Virus record (IMG/VR): IMGVR_UViG_3300030328_001994
Location: 3,774 to 24,084 of that record
Reading direction: 5' to 3' (one strand)
DNA from: a virus
Length of the DNA: 20,311 nt
A model generated the notes under the pieces. That model worked only from the letters and a program-made list of their open reading frames with translations. It did not search any database and was not told where the DNA came from. How positions within the stretch are numbered: the stretch's first letter is position 1; the number at the start of each line of letters is the position of its first letter. The position numbers were made by a program, and so were the translations under genes. Positions 6,476 to 13,330 of the stretch are shown piece by piece.

Positions 6476-6713
6476 TTTTTCTCCTATTATGCTCTCTTAG
6501 AGAGTCTCTTTTTTGACGAGGAAGATAATCTTCCCAACACCTTAAAACTACTAACTTTTTTTCAAAGTCTGTATACGAACACCAGTCTCTTATCTCAGTT
6601 GCTGTTCTGCCACAACCTTTACAAGTTCGAGTTCCCCATTGCGTTACTGTGCACACGCCAATACAGGGAGAGTCGGCTAACCCTGTTGTTTCATGAAGAG
6701 CTTTTTGTGCCAT
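6462..6713 (-). CDS. DUF1289 small cysteine-rich protein
   Basis: This 83-aa protein contains SPCIGVCTV...TCKGCGRTATEIRDW, the DUF1289 signature, with C17-x3-C21 and C31-x2-C34 as a probable metal or Fe-S site. C45 and C59 are extra cysteines. DUF1289 proteins are widespread in proteobacteria and phages and have no firmly established function. A basic C-terminal tail (PRQKRDSLREHNRRKN) may contact nucleic acid. It overlaps the upstream HTH gene by 23 bases, a long overlap, so the start is chosen because it is the first ATG with an AGG-type ribosome site. Confidence 0.85.
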   Translation of the reverse strand: MAQKALHETTGLADSPCIGVCTVTQWGTRTCKGCGRTATEIRDWCSYTDFEKKLVVLRCWEDYLPRQKRDSLREHNRRKNELV

Positions 6714-7011
6714 CGTTTTTACCTTTTATAAGACGAACATTTTTAGTTCTTAACCATTCTCGTAAAAGTTTGTTCCTTTCTATTGTACTAAGGTTTGTGT
6801 CCAAAAGTAAAGTTTTATATTCCTGATTGTATAGATCATACCCAGCGTAATAATCACCATTACCTATATGATTAAACCGAACAATCTGCCATACTCTCTG
6901 TTTAGTCATGCCGTATTTAACACCAATTTCTTCGAGCGTACACTCACTATTGAGTGAAAGCATAAATATTTCGAAATATTTTTTTCTTAAATCTTTTCTT
7001 TTACCTACCAT
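6691..7011 (-). CDS. Sigma-region-4-like helix-turn-helix protein
   Basis: Residues 24-45 of this 106-aa protein (CTLEEIGVKYGMTKQRVWQI) match the helix-turn-helix of sigma-70 region 4, where the bacterial form reads LEEIGxxFGVTRERVRQI. No region 2 or other sigma domain is present. The rest is helical, basic and tyrosine-rich (GDYYAGYDLYNQEY) and is not recognised. It could bind promoter DNA as a phage regulator or bind host RNA polymerase. It has an AGGAG ribosome site and overlaps the end of polA by 11 bases, so it is expressed with the replication genes. Confidence 0.65.
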   Translation of the reverse strand: MVGKRKDLRKKYFEIFMLSLNSECTLEEIGVKYGMTKQRVWQIVRFNHIGNGDYYAGYDLYNQEYKTLLLDTNLSTIERNKLLREWLRTKNVRLIKGKNDGTKSSS

Positions 7012-8884
7012 TGTAAAACTCCTTGTAGTTCTCTACTGCTGTGCCCCAGCTGTGCCCTATTTCTGCGTCTACCTTATTAGGAACAACTAACGGAACACAG
7101 TCTGTCATAATCTGTATTATTTTTTCACACTCCTCTACACCATCCACCGATATATCTAATTCATCATGAACTTGGGTGTGAGGTAGTATGCCTTCTTTAT
7201 ACAGTTCTACCATAGCTTTCTTTGTCATGTCTGCTGCTGAGCCTTGTATTAACCTATTCATAGCTTTATATGTATACGCACGTTTAAGGTCGTCGCCATA
7301 TTTTTCTATTGCCTCTACATAAGGTAATGCTTGTTCTCTATCAAATCTTGGCTCAAATAAATTAAACCTACATCTACGACCTAATATAGTTGTGATAAAT
7401 CCACGATTACTACCCAGTCTAGAACATTGGTCTCGTAAACCCTTAATAAAAGGTACTCGTCTATGGAAGGTATCAAATAATATTTCAGCTTCTTGCGGTG
7501 AGATATCTAATTGAGATATAAGTTTATCTTTACCCATGCCATAACTTAAACCAAGATTAATAATCTTAGCTTCTTTACGACTAATGTTAGCCATGTCTGC
7601 TACAACTTGATGAAAGTCTGCGTCTTTATTACGGTAAGCATCTACTGCTTCATCTGCACCTTCTTGTTGAGTAATAGAAGAGTAGTGAACAGTTAGTCTT
7701 GGTTCTTGTTGGGAGTAATCAAAACAACCCCACTGTTTACCATCTTCTGGTACAAAAATGCTACGAATAAGAGGTCCTATATAATCATTACGTGCTGGTA
7801 CTTGCTGTAGATTAGGATTACTACTACTAAATCTACCAGTCACAGTTCCTCCACGGTCTGAGCGTAGTGGGTGTAATTCTCCATGAATTCTCCCATTAAC
7901 ACTATGTTCCAATATCATCTTATCTATAAAAGTAGTTCTAGCTTTGTTTAATTTACGTGCTCTTGCTATATTATTAGCTAACTTGTGATCGTGAGATTCT
8001 AGCCAATCTCCAGCAAAAGAAGGGGCGTTAGTTTTAGGTGTGCGTGGGTAACTTAACCCAGCCCTATCAAAAACAACAGCAACAGATTGTGCTGCCCATA
8101 AATCTGGGGCTACACCATATTCTTTTTCTATTGATTGGATAATAGATTTCTCTTCTGATAATAATTTTTTACCTACTGACTCTGCTTTATCTAAATCAAC
8201 AGGCACTCCTTTCCATCTCATGTCTAATAGTATGGGTATCAAACTAGTTTCTAACTCATAAATTTTTTCTACATTCTCTTTTATTAATCCCTCTTTTAGT
8301 ATTTGCCACAACTTTAAAGTTAGTGCTGCATCCTGCTCAGCGTACTTACCTACATACTTAGCTGGTAGTTTATACATTTCAGACTTGGGATTTATCTTAT
8401 AGGCTTTTGCTGCTTCTTCAAGTAATGTCTCATCTTTTATTTCACCTACATATCTTTGCCCTAGTTTATTAAGTGAGTACCCATATTGATTTTCATCAAC
8501 CAGAGGTGCAGCAAACATAGTGTCGTGTATTTTACCACCAACATGAACACCCATTCTTCTAAGCCACCCCATGTCATATAAAGAATTATGAAAAATCTTA
8601 TCGTTTTCGTGGCTCAATTCTTTCTTTAACCATTCAGTCACTACTCTTTTATCTAAATTACCCCCACCTACATGTTGTATTGGTAGATAGATAGCAAACT
8701 TTTCTGTCGCTATAGCTATACCAGTGACATACCCCTGCCCTTCAAAAGCCCACGACGGTCCATGAGACATGAGTAGAGGGTCATAAGTTTCTAGATCAAT
8801 AGCCACTTCTTTAAACTGACTTAGCTCAGGTAGACTTGAGGGGGGTAACCAATCGGTTTCAGGTGTGAATAAAGAAGGTTGCAT
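7001..8884 (-). CDS. polA: Family A DNA polymerase with 3'-5' exonuclease
   Basis: The 627-aa replicative polymerase lacks the 5' nuclease domain. The exonuclease motifs are D30-x-E32 (VAIDLETYDP), N100...D104 (FHNSLYDMGWL) and Y181...D185 (YAEQDAALTL). The polymerase has motif A with D389 (CFDYSQQEPRL, where most relatives have SQIELR). Motif B on the O-helix has R436, K440, L444 and Y448, and motif C is H573-D574-E575. L444 aligns with E. coli Pol I F762, a position that varies as Phe, Tyr or Leu in marine viruses and has been linked to replication style. All catalytic residues are present. It overlaps a 30-aa gene upstream by TAATG and has a GAGGG ribosome site. It would work with the AEP primase, the helicases and the probable SSB encoded to its right. 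Confidence 0.95.
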   Translation of the reverse strand: MQPSLFTPETDWLPPSSLPELSQFKEVAIDLETYDPLLMSHGPSWAFEGQGYVTGIAIATEKFAIYLPIQHVGGGNLDKRVVTEWLKKELSHENDKIFHNSLYDMGWLRRMGVHVGGKIHDTMFAAPLVDENQYGYSLNKLGQRYVGEIKDETLLEEAAKAYKINPKSEMYKLPAKYVGKYAEQDAALTLKLWQILKEGLIKENVEKIYELETSLIPILLDMRWKGVPVDLDKAESVGKKLLSEEKSIIQSIEKEYGVAPDLWAAQSVAVVFDRAGLSYPRTPKTNAPSFAGDWLESHDHKLANNIARARKLNKARTTFIDKMILEHSVNGRIHGELHPLRSDRGGTVTGRFSSSNPNLQQVPARNDYIGPLIRSIFVPEDGKQWGCFDYSQQEPRLTVHYSSITQQEGADEAVDAYRNKDADFHQVVADMANISRKEAKIINLGLSYGMGKDKLISQLDISPQEAEILFDTFHRRVPFIKGLRDQCSRLGSNRGFITTILGRRCRFNLFEPRFDREQALPYVEAIEKYGDDLKRAYTYKAMNRLIQGSAADMTKKAMVELYKEGILPHTQVHDELDISVDGVEECEKIIQIMTDCVPLVVPNKVDAEIGHSWGTAVENYKEFYNGR

Positions 8885-8976
8885 TAATACCCTCTAACCT
8901 TTATGTAGATAATAACTGCCATGATTATATTAACTAATACAAATAGTCCCATAATTATTCCTATTGCTTCAAGCAT
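8884..8976 (-). CDS. 30-aa single-helix membrane peptide
   Basis: The frame MLEAIGIIMGLFVLVNIIMA... continues hydrophobic to a basic end (YIKVRGY) and is a convincing single transmembrane segment. Its ATG lies 8 bases inside the upstream 109-aa gene and its TAA overlaps the polA ATG as TAATG, exactly filling an otherwise empty gap. There is no separate Shine-Dalgarno sequence, so it would rely on translational coupling. The function is unknown. Overlap at both ends and the hydrophobic profile favour a real gene. Confidence 0.6.
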   Translation of the reverse strand: MLEAIGIIMGLFVLVNIIMAVIIYIKVRGY

Positions 8977-9298
8977 CGACTTTAGCATCGTTTTGCTGTT
9001 TATTTGCTTCTTCTAATACCTGACCTGTGAAAGACTCAACTAATAATAAATACCTTCTTAAGTCACGAATGTCATCTAGTAAACCAGCGTCGCTAGTGTC
9101 AGCAAAAATTGCTGCAAACATATCCCAGCCTTGCTTATTAGTTTGGTTTTCTATCCTATCCCATTTACGTGCGAGCATCATAAAAGCACCCACACCACCA
9201 CGTTTACGCCAACTGTCACCGTAAGATACTTCAGCGTTTTTTAAACACTCAATATCTTGTTCGGTTAAAGTTTTAATCTTATCAAAATCTGCTGCCAT
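8969..9298 (-). CDS. 109-aa helical protein, possibly Nmad1 (DUF1599) or MazG-like
   Basis: The sequence is all helical with YGDSWRKRGGVGAFMMLARKWDRI (residues 26-49) followed by DDIRDLRRYLLLVESF (about 75-90). The order YGxSW, KxxRI and DDxxDLxxY resembles the nucleotide-modification-associated domain 1 (DUF1599) and, more distantly, the D-x2-D helix of MazG-type nucleotide pyrophosphohydrolases. If so, it might hydrolyse unwanted nucleotides, which would suit a phage that makes an unusual base. The match is by eye and weak. The ribosome site is AGGAG. It lies 12 bases after the PD-(D/E)XK nuclease gene. Confidence 0.5.
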   Translation of the reverse strand: MAADFDKIKTLTEQDIECLKNAEVSYGDSWRKRGGVGAFMMLARKWDRIENQTNKQGWDMFAAIFADTSDAGLLDDIRDLRRYLLLVESFTGQVLEEANKQQNDAKVDA

Positions 9299-9310
9299 AC
9301 TATTTCTCCT

Positions 9311-9994
9311 TTAGTCGTACCTACTGGGGCAAATATTCTGTTTGCCAAAGTAGCACCATTTACATTTAAACTGAGAAGGTCTAGCAGGGAACTCCTCAGT
9401 CGTCGTCATTTCTACAGCCCTAGCGTTTAGTCTTTCACGCTTAGCCTCTACTGTTTTTTTATCATATTGATATCTATCTAGCTTACCATGGTCCAAGTAC
9501 CACAACTCAGTTGTAATGGTGTCTAGTTCTGGTAGCCTTTTAAAAACTATTGAAGCATATAGCTCACACTGTTCTCTATGTCCTTCTTGATTACCATCGT
9601 ATCTACCTGTTTTAAAATCAATTACCCTAGCGTTCTTATCTCCCTCCACATGTACGAAAGCATCTACTTTAGCCCTACCCCATGTGTCATGATCAAACCA
9701 GCCTGTAGGTTCCCATTCGGTAGTAAAAGCCCAATCTCCTTCACAAAGTACATGCCCTTTTAAATGCATGTCCTTTAATAAATCAAAGGCTTCTTCAAAA
9801 TCCTGTAGGGCTTTAGGTATTTCATCATACCTACCTCTTATGTATTCTTCACATTCTTTGTGAATGTCTTTTCCTCTGTCCATGGCTTTATTCCCAGGTT
9901 CTTTTATTCTCTGTATGTACGCATACTCTGCTTTCTTTGGGCACCCTTCAAATGTTTTGAGTCTACTATAAGACCACTGCGGTATTGTAGGCAT
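9311..9994 (-). CDS. PD-(D/E)XK nuclease with Fe-S cysteines (RecB/Cas4-like)
   Basis: The 227-aa protein opens with WSYSRLKTFEGCPKKAEY, typical of the RecB/AddB/Cas4 nuclease family, followed by GKDIHKECEEYI with H45. The core is RAKVDAF (D111), VIDFKTG (D126 and K128) and REQCELYA (Q142, Y146). Cysteines C18, C211, C214 and C222 (the last three in KCKWCYFGKQNIC) match the four-cysteine iron-staple arrangement. It should be a single-strand-selective DNA exonuclease or endonuclease for recombination or end processing. Its start overlaps the thymidylate synthase stop by one base. There is no Cas1 or CRISPR array nearby, so a phage replication or recombination role is preferred. Confidence 0.9.
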   Translation of the reverse strand: MPTIPQWSYSRLKTFEGCPKKAEYAYIQRIKEPGNKAMDRGKDIHKECEEYIRGRYDEIPKALQDFEEAFDLLKDMHLKGHVLCEGDWAFTTEWEPTGWFDHDTWGRAKVDAFVHVEGDKNARVIDFKTGRYDGNQEGHREQCELYASIVFKRLPELDTITTELWYLDHGKLDRYQYDKKTVEAKRERLNARAVEMTTTEEFPARPSQFKCKWCYFGKQNICPSRYD

Positions 9995-11010
9995 TACTTT
10001 TCCTTATTATTAATTGATGTATTAAGCCAGTCAAACCCAGCGGTGCACCAATCAGTAGCCTCACACCTTTGAACTTCAACCAACGCCTCTTCGTACTCTC
10101 CTTTCTTATAACAGTACCAAGCGTCCTGCAGTGGGCAGGCGACGTCGGTAAAAAAATCATCCACAAACTCCATAGGTTCAAATGGTCTGCGGTCTAAAAA
10201 TGCAACTAAATCTGTATCCCAAGTATGAGAGTCAACTGACATCATAGGGTAGGGATTTATAGCTTTATTATCATAGGGATTTAAACTTTCTTTCATGCTC
10301 CAAAAATCGAATGCGTCTTGTGCTTCTAATTTGGCATGCATGTCTTCAAACACATCTACATAAGCATGAAAACTGTCACTAATTTGTGTATAAAAGCCAG
10401 TCTCCACTCCTATAGCAGAAGCAACATATTCATGAAGCATAGACATATGAACAACGTTTGCTCCAAAAGTGCCCCAAATAATATCATTTGATCTATTGCT
10501 AACAGTCATGTGTAGCATATTATCTCTTATTTTAAAATATATACAGGTATTACAAGGTACATCTACACCAGCCCTATTTAAATCCACCACAGGATCCCAC
10601 ATTTGAATAACACAACGTCTATCACTAGGATCCATTTGCAGTCTCTGGATAACTAATTCTAGTTGGTCGCCACCAAAATGTTCTCGCCACCTATAACCGT
10701 ACGCACCATGTAAAACAACACCATCGTCGCTGTACTCCTTCATGCGTTTATTGTATTTAACCACATAATCTAAATCATTACGACCACCAAGCATCCACAA
10801 ACTTTCCATAAAGTGGAAAAAAGGATTAGCTTTACGAATAGATTCAAATAGAACCCTTTCCTGTGGATTACCGAAGACAGTTGTAACAGGAACAGGAACC
10901 TCTATAACATCCCCTCCTCTACTAGTCGTAACGTCTTCTTTAAATTGATTTAATAGATCTAGCCCCTTTATAAAACCGTCATTCACATTTCTGCAATTTA
11001 TAACTAACAT
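9994..11010 (-). CDS. Thymidylate synthase homologue, possibly a dUMP/dCMP hydroxymethylase
   Basis: The 338-aa protein belongs to the ThyA superfamily. R131-R132 (SDRRCVIQMWDP) fit the phosphate-binding arginines, and C153 in VPCNTCIYF is the nucleophile. R173-S174-N175-D176 (SNRSNDIIWG) and N185 (GTFGANVVH) fit the dUMP-binding loop. SDSFHAYVD corresponds to the GDxHxY motif. Compared with bacterial ThyA, the residue after the nucleophile is Asn rather than His. The G-to-N spacing is one residue longer, and the DxHxY motif also carries an extra residue. These are features of a divergent phage branch. It could make dTMP or transfer hydroxymethyl to give 5-hydroxymethyl-dUMP or -dCMP. The neighbouring kinase-family and glycosyltransferase genes make the second reading attractive. 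The ribosome site is AGGAG. Confidence 0.85.
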   Translation of the reverse strand: MLVINCRNVNDGFIKGLDLLNQFKEDVTTSRGGDVIEVPVPVTTVFGNPQERVLFESIRKANPFFHFMESLWMLGGRNDLDYVVKYNKRMKEYSDDGVVLHGAYGYRWREHFGGDQLELVIQRLQMDPSDRRCVIQMWDPVVDLNRAGVDVPCNTCIYFKIRDNMLHMTVSNRSNDIIWGTFGANVVHMSMLHEYVASAIGVETGFYTQISDSFHAYVDVFEDMHAKLEAQDAFDFWSMKESLNPYDNKAINPYPMMSVDSHTWDTDLVAFLDRRPFEPMEFVDDFFTDVACPLQDAWYCYKKGEYEEALVEVQRCEATDWCTAGFDWLNTSINNKEK

Positions 11011-11228
11011 TACTTACTCCTACTACTGATTAAAAAATTAACAATTTTTAATTTGTCTGTTATCTCTGCCATTGTCCCGACCAGTTTGTCTACTTCTGTG
11101 ATTAAATTTGTGTGTTCGGATATAACAGTTGGGTTGGTTAATAAAATGTCTAGTGTAACATTTATTGTGTCTCTTTCTCCTTCTAACCTCTTCTTATACG
11201 CCTCTAATATTTCAGAATAATTCGCCAT
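11010..11228 (-). CDS. 72-aa helical protein, coiled-coil-like
   Basis: I do not recognise this protein. It is all helical with heptad-like spacing of hydrophobic residues (ILEAYKKRLEGERDTINVTL and VDKLVGTMAEITDKLKIVNF). It has a GGAG ribosome site, overlaps the glycosyltransferase gene by 17 bases and overlaps the thymidylate-synthase-like start by one base. Its place inside the proposed base-modification block suggests an accessory or structural role, but there is no direct evidence. Confidence 0.6.
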   Translation of the reverse strand: MANYSEILEAYKKRLEGERDTINVTLDILLTNPTVISEHTNLITEVDKLVGTMAEITDKLKIVNFLISSRSK

Positions 11229-11985
11229 TTGCTGCTCCTTGTTTTAACGCTTTTTTCCACATAACTTTTACATCTTTACGGATAGCTCCACCCCAAGCTG
11301 TCTTAGTTTCTTTCTCTACTACTGTCACTACTTCTGGGTGTAGCTTAGCCAATAACTCAGCCCCCTCTGATTGCACATCTAAGGTACGCCACTCACTACA
11401 GCCACCAGCTGCATTAGAACTACCTTGTCCTTGTGCATAGTAATAACTTATCTTACTAGGATATCCCTTTTTAAGAAGTTGTAAATTAATATCAAAATCT
11501 TCCATAACTCTAGTTCTTGCTAGTTCTATGCCATCAAATTTATCTAAGTTGTAGGCTAGTAATCTCATGTACCTAGTAGTTTCTACTGAGAGAGCTTCTA
11601 CTCTATTATTACCTTCCCTAGCACTCACGCCACAATGAGCATAGTCATCAAGCCACACATCTAACAACCCAAACAACGCAGGGTATTCCTCTGGTTCTAG
11701 GTATCTTAAATGCCAATCGTTAGTAGCTTTACGAATATAAAAACGCAAGTCGTCATCTAGCATAACTATTTTATTGTCATCGGTGTTGTTGTGGATAAAC
11801 TTACGCTTAGTAGCTATATCATGAACCGTGTTATCACACACCATAATTTTACAATCATATTTAGAGTATAAATCTTTTTCATGCTCGTCTACAACTAATG
11901 TGACTTCTTTGCGTAATTCTTCAGGAAAGAAAGACAAGGTCACTTGGCTGTCTGCTCTTCCTCTTGTGGGAATAAATATTCTCAT
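11212..11985 (-). CDS. GT-A glycosyltransferase, resembling TET-associated glycosyltransferase (TAGT)
   Basis: The 257-aa protein starts MRIFIPTRGRADSQVTLSFF, a nucleotide-sugar-binding first strand of GT-A enzymes. It continues with VTLVVDEHE and KIVMLDDDLRF, where D77-D79 supply the metal-binding DxD-type motif. EDFDINLQLLKKGYP (residues 162-176) supplies the ED acceptor-side motif. The order PxRGRA, MLDDDL and EDxDxxLxLLxxG resembles the TAGT family described next to phage TET/JBP enzymes, which glycosylates hydroxymethyl-pyrimidines in DNA. No TET/JBP is adjacent here. The donor sugar and acceptor are inferred, not seen. Its ATG overlaps the stop of the HMUDK-family gene as ATGA, tying it tightly to that enzyme. 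Confidence 0.75.
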   Translation of the reverse strand: MRIFIPTRGRADSQVTLSFFPEELRKEVTLVVDEHEKDLYSKYDCKIMVCDNTVHDIATKRKFIHNNTDDNKIVMLDDDLRFYIRKATNDWHLRYLEPEEYPALFGLLDVWLDDYAHCGVSAREGNNRVEALSVETTRYMRLLAYNLDKFDGIELARTRVMEDFDINLQLLKKGYPSKISYYYAQGQGSSNAAGGCSEWRTLDVQSEGAELLAKLHPEVVTVVEKETKTAWGGAIRKDVKVMWKKALKQGAANGELF

Positions 11986-12812
11986 TTATTTACCTTATAT
12001 TTTGCACGTGGTCTGCCTTCTCCCAAACGTGTACGTTCATATTTATCAAACTCGCAAAGGCAGTGTTCGATATCTCTCATTTCTAGTGGTAGCATATGTC
12101 CTTGTAAATAATCAGGAGAGCAATCTAATAACTCTTTCATCTCACTATTTAGTTGTTCTTTTTTAATTGTTTTATTTAAATCTCTATGATGTATTCTATT
12201 CAAGCCACGCTGAGCTCCAGGTCCAGGATTAGCCCACGTCATAATATCTTTAGCATTCTCTAACCATTTAGTGTGTCGTAAGTCTGTTACTACCTCGTAA
12301 GCCATAAAACCACTAAAACCAGCATGCTTTAAATACCCTCGCCATGTTTCTTCTAATGAGTCTTCTATCATAGGTGGGTGGTTATTGTATAACGGTGTTA
12401 GTATTTTATCTATAGTTTGTTCTACTTTAGTGCCACCTAAAGTGCCTGTCAACATGTACGCACCAGTATAAACTTTTTCTTTTCTGTTCATTCTACCTTG
12501 CATTATAGCTTTTAAACGTTCAGGATTCCAGTGCTCAGGAAAACCCAACTCTTCTAAAGTGTCTGGCCAATTGATTTGTCTAGCCATAGCCATAGCAAAA
12601 GGTAAATTAGGATGGTCAGCATAAGGCTCTCGCCAGTTAACTCGTATCCATTCTGTAACTCTATCTAGTTCACGGTACACGTTACAAAAACTATACTCAG
12701 TTAATATAGCATCACTAGTCCACGGATAAGCTACACCGTTTTGCCGACGTAAGTATATGATATGACGTTCATTTAGATAATTAAAAAACTTTTGTACTTC
12801 TTCATGATTCAT
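11982..12812 (-). CDS. 5-hmdU DNA kinase helical-domain family protein (aGPT-pyrophosphorylase relative)
   Basis: The 276-aa protein carries the full set of conserved stretches of the family often annotated 'nucleotide kinase domain-containing' (HMUDK_hel). These are PWTSDAIL (residues 30-37), FCNVYRELDRVTEW (42-55), VYTGAYML (114-121), WANPGPGAQRGLNRI (193-207) and CLCEFDKYERTRLGEGRPR (251-269). In thymidine-hypermodifying phages such as SP10, phiW-14 and ViI, this domain is part of enzymes acting on 5-hydroxymethyl-uracil in DNA. Here it stands alone, with no Walker A P-loop in the protein, so kinase activity would need a partner or the domain has another DNA-base role. Overlaps with both neighbours (ATGA at each end) place it in the modification block. 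Confidence 0.85.
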   Translation of the reverse strand: MNHEEVQKFFNYLNERHIIYLRRQNGVAYPWTSDAILTEYSFCNVYRELDRVTEWIRVNWREPYADHPNLPFAMAMARQINWPDTLEELGFPEHWNPERLKAIMQGRMNRKEKVYTGAYMLTGTLGGTKVEQTIDKILTPLYNNHPPMIEDSLEETWRGYLKHAGFSGFMAYEVVTDLRHTKWLENAKDIMTWANPGPGAQRGLNRIHHRDLNKTIKKEQLNSEMKELLDCSPDYLQGHMLPLEMRDIEHCLCEFDKYERTRLGEGRPRAKYKVNK

Positions 12813-13306
12813 GCTACTTCCTCTTTAGTCCACCACCATGGTTTAGGTGTGCACTTATTCCACTCAGCGTAATGCTTTTCGTTAATTAAATAATTACGAT
12901 AGGCTTTAACTGGGTTAGGGTCTTTATACTGGTCTGGCATAGCTTGGGCTGGTGGATAAAACTTATACTTAGGTATCTGAGTAGGAACCTCTGCTAGTTT
13001 ATCATTTAATTTACGATAACTAGCGTGTACTTTACCATACCGTCTATTGTACTCATGGGATAAAGCTACAAAATGCATATAAAGCCATTTATAATTCATA
13101 ACGCTTTCCCTAGCCCAGATAGTACAAGGGTGGTTAAGGTGAGCAGTTTTATAAAGACCCAATAGGTCGCAGTACTCATCACCGTTATAAACACGGTGCA
13201 CCGTAGATAACATTTGAGCACTTTCTAAAGGCATCTTAACTACTAGTTTATCTGGTAGGTAGATTGCAGCTTTAGCTGGATCTTTATCGACATAAAATAT
13301 ATTCAT
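12809..13306 (-). CDS. 165-aa conserved phage protein of unknown function
   Basis: The protein begins MNIFYVDKDPAKAAIYLPDK followed by LVVKMPLESAQMLSTVHRVY, then HLNHPCTIWARESVMNYKWL and EYNRRYGKVHASYRKL, and ends in a proline/tryptophan-rich tail (TPKPWWWTKEEVA). I have seen this pattern in many phage hypothetical proteins, but know no established function. Conserved K, H, D, W, R and the NHPC motif suggest an enzyme, perhaps acting on nucleic acid. An AGGAGATAAAAATAA ribosome site precedes the ATG. The stop overlaps the HMUDK-family ATG as ATGA. It is the first gene of the proposed base-modification block, just after a hairpin. Confidence 0.8.
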   Translation of the reverse strand: MNIFYVDKDPAKAAIYLPDKLVVKMPLESAQMLSTVHRVYNGDEYCDLLGLYKTAHLNHPCTIWARESVMNYKWLYMHFVALSHEYNRRYGKVHASYRKLNDKLAEVPTQIPKYKFYPPAQAMPDQYKDPNPVKAYRNYLINEKHYAEWNKCTPKPWWWTKEEVA

Positions 13307-13330
13307 TTATTTTTATCTCCTATATAAAAT

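Noticed and set aside
9311-9994. The Fe-S nuclease as a CRISPR Cas4.
   Set aside because: There are no repeats or other cas genes in the window; the same nuclease fold is common in phage replication and recombination modules.
9966-10181. A 71-aa minus-strand frame overlapping the thymidylate-synthase-like gene.
   Set aside because: It is an alternative frame inside a gene with clear family motifs and lacks a ribosome site.
11982-12812. A P-loop (GTLGGTK) in the HMUDK-family protein.
   Set aside because: The spacing and residues do not match GxxxxGK[ST], and no Walker B follows; the protein appears to lack a kinase domain.
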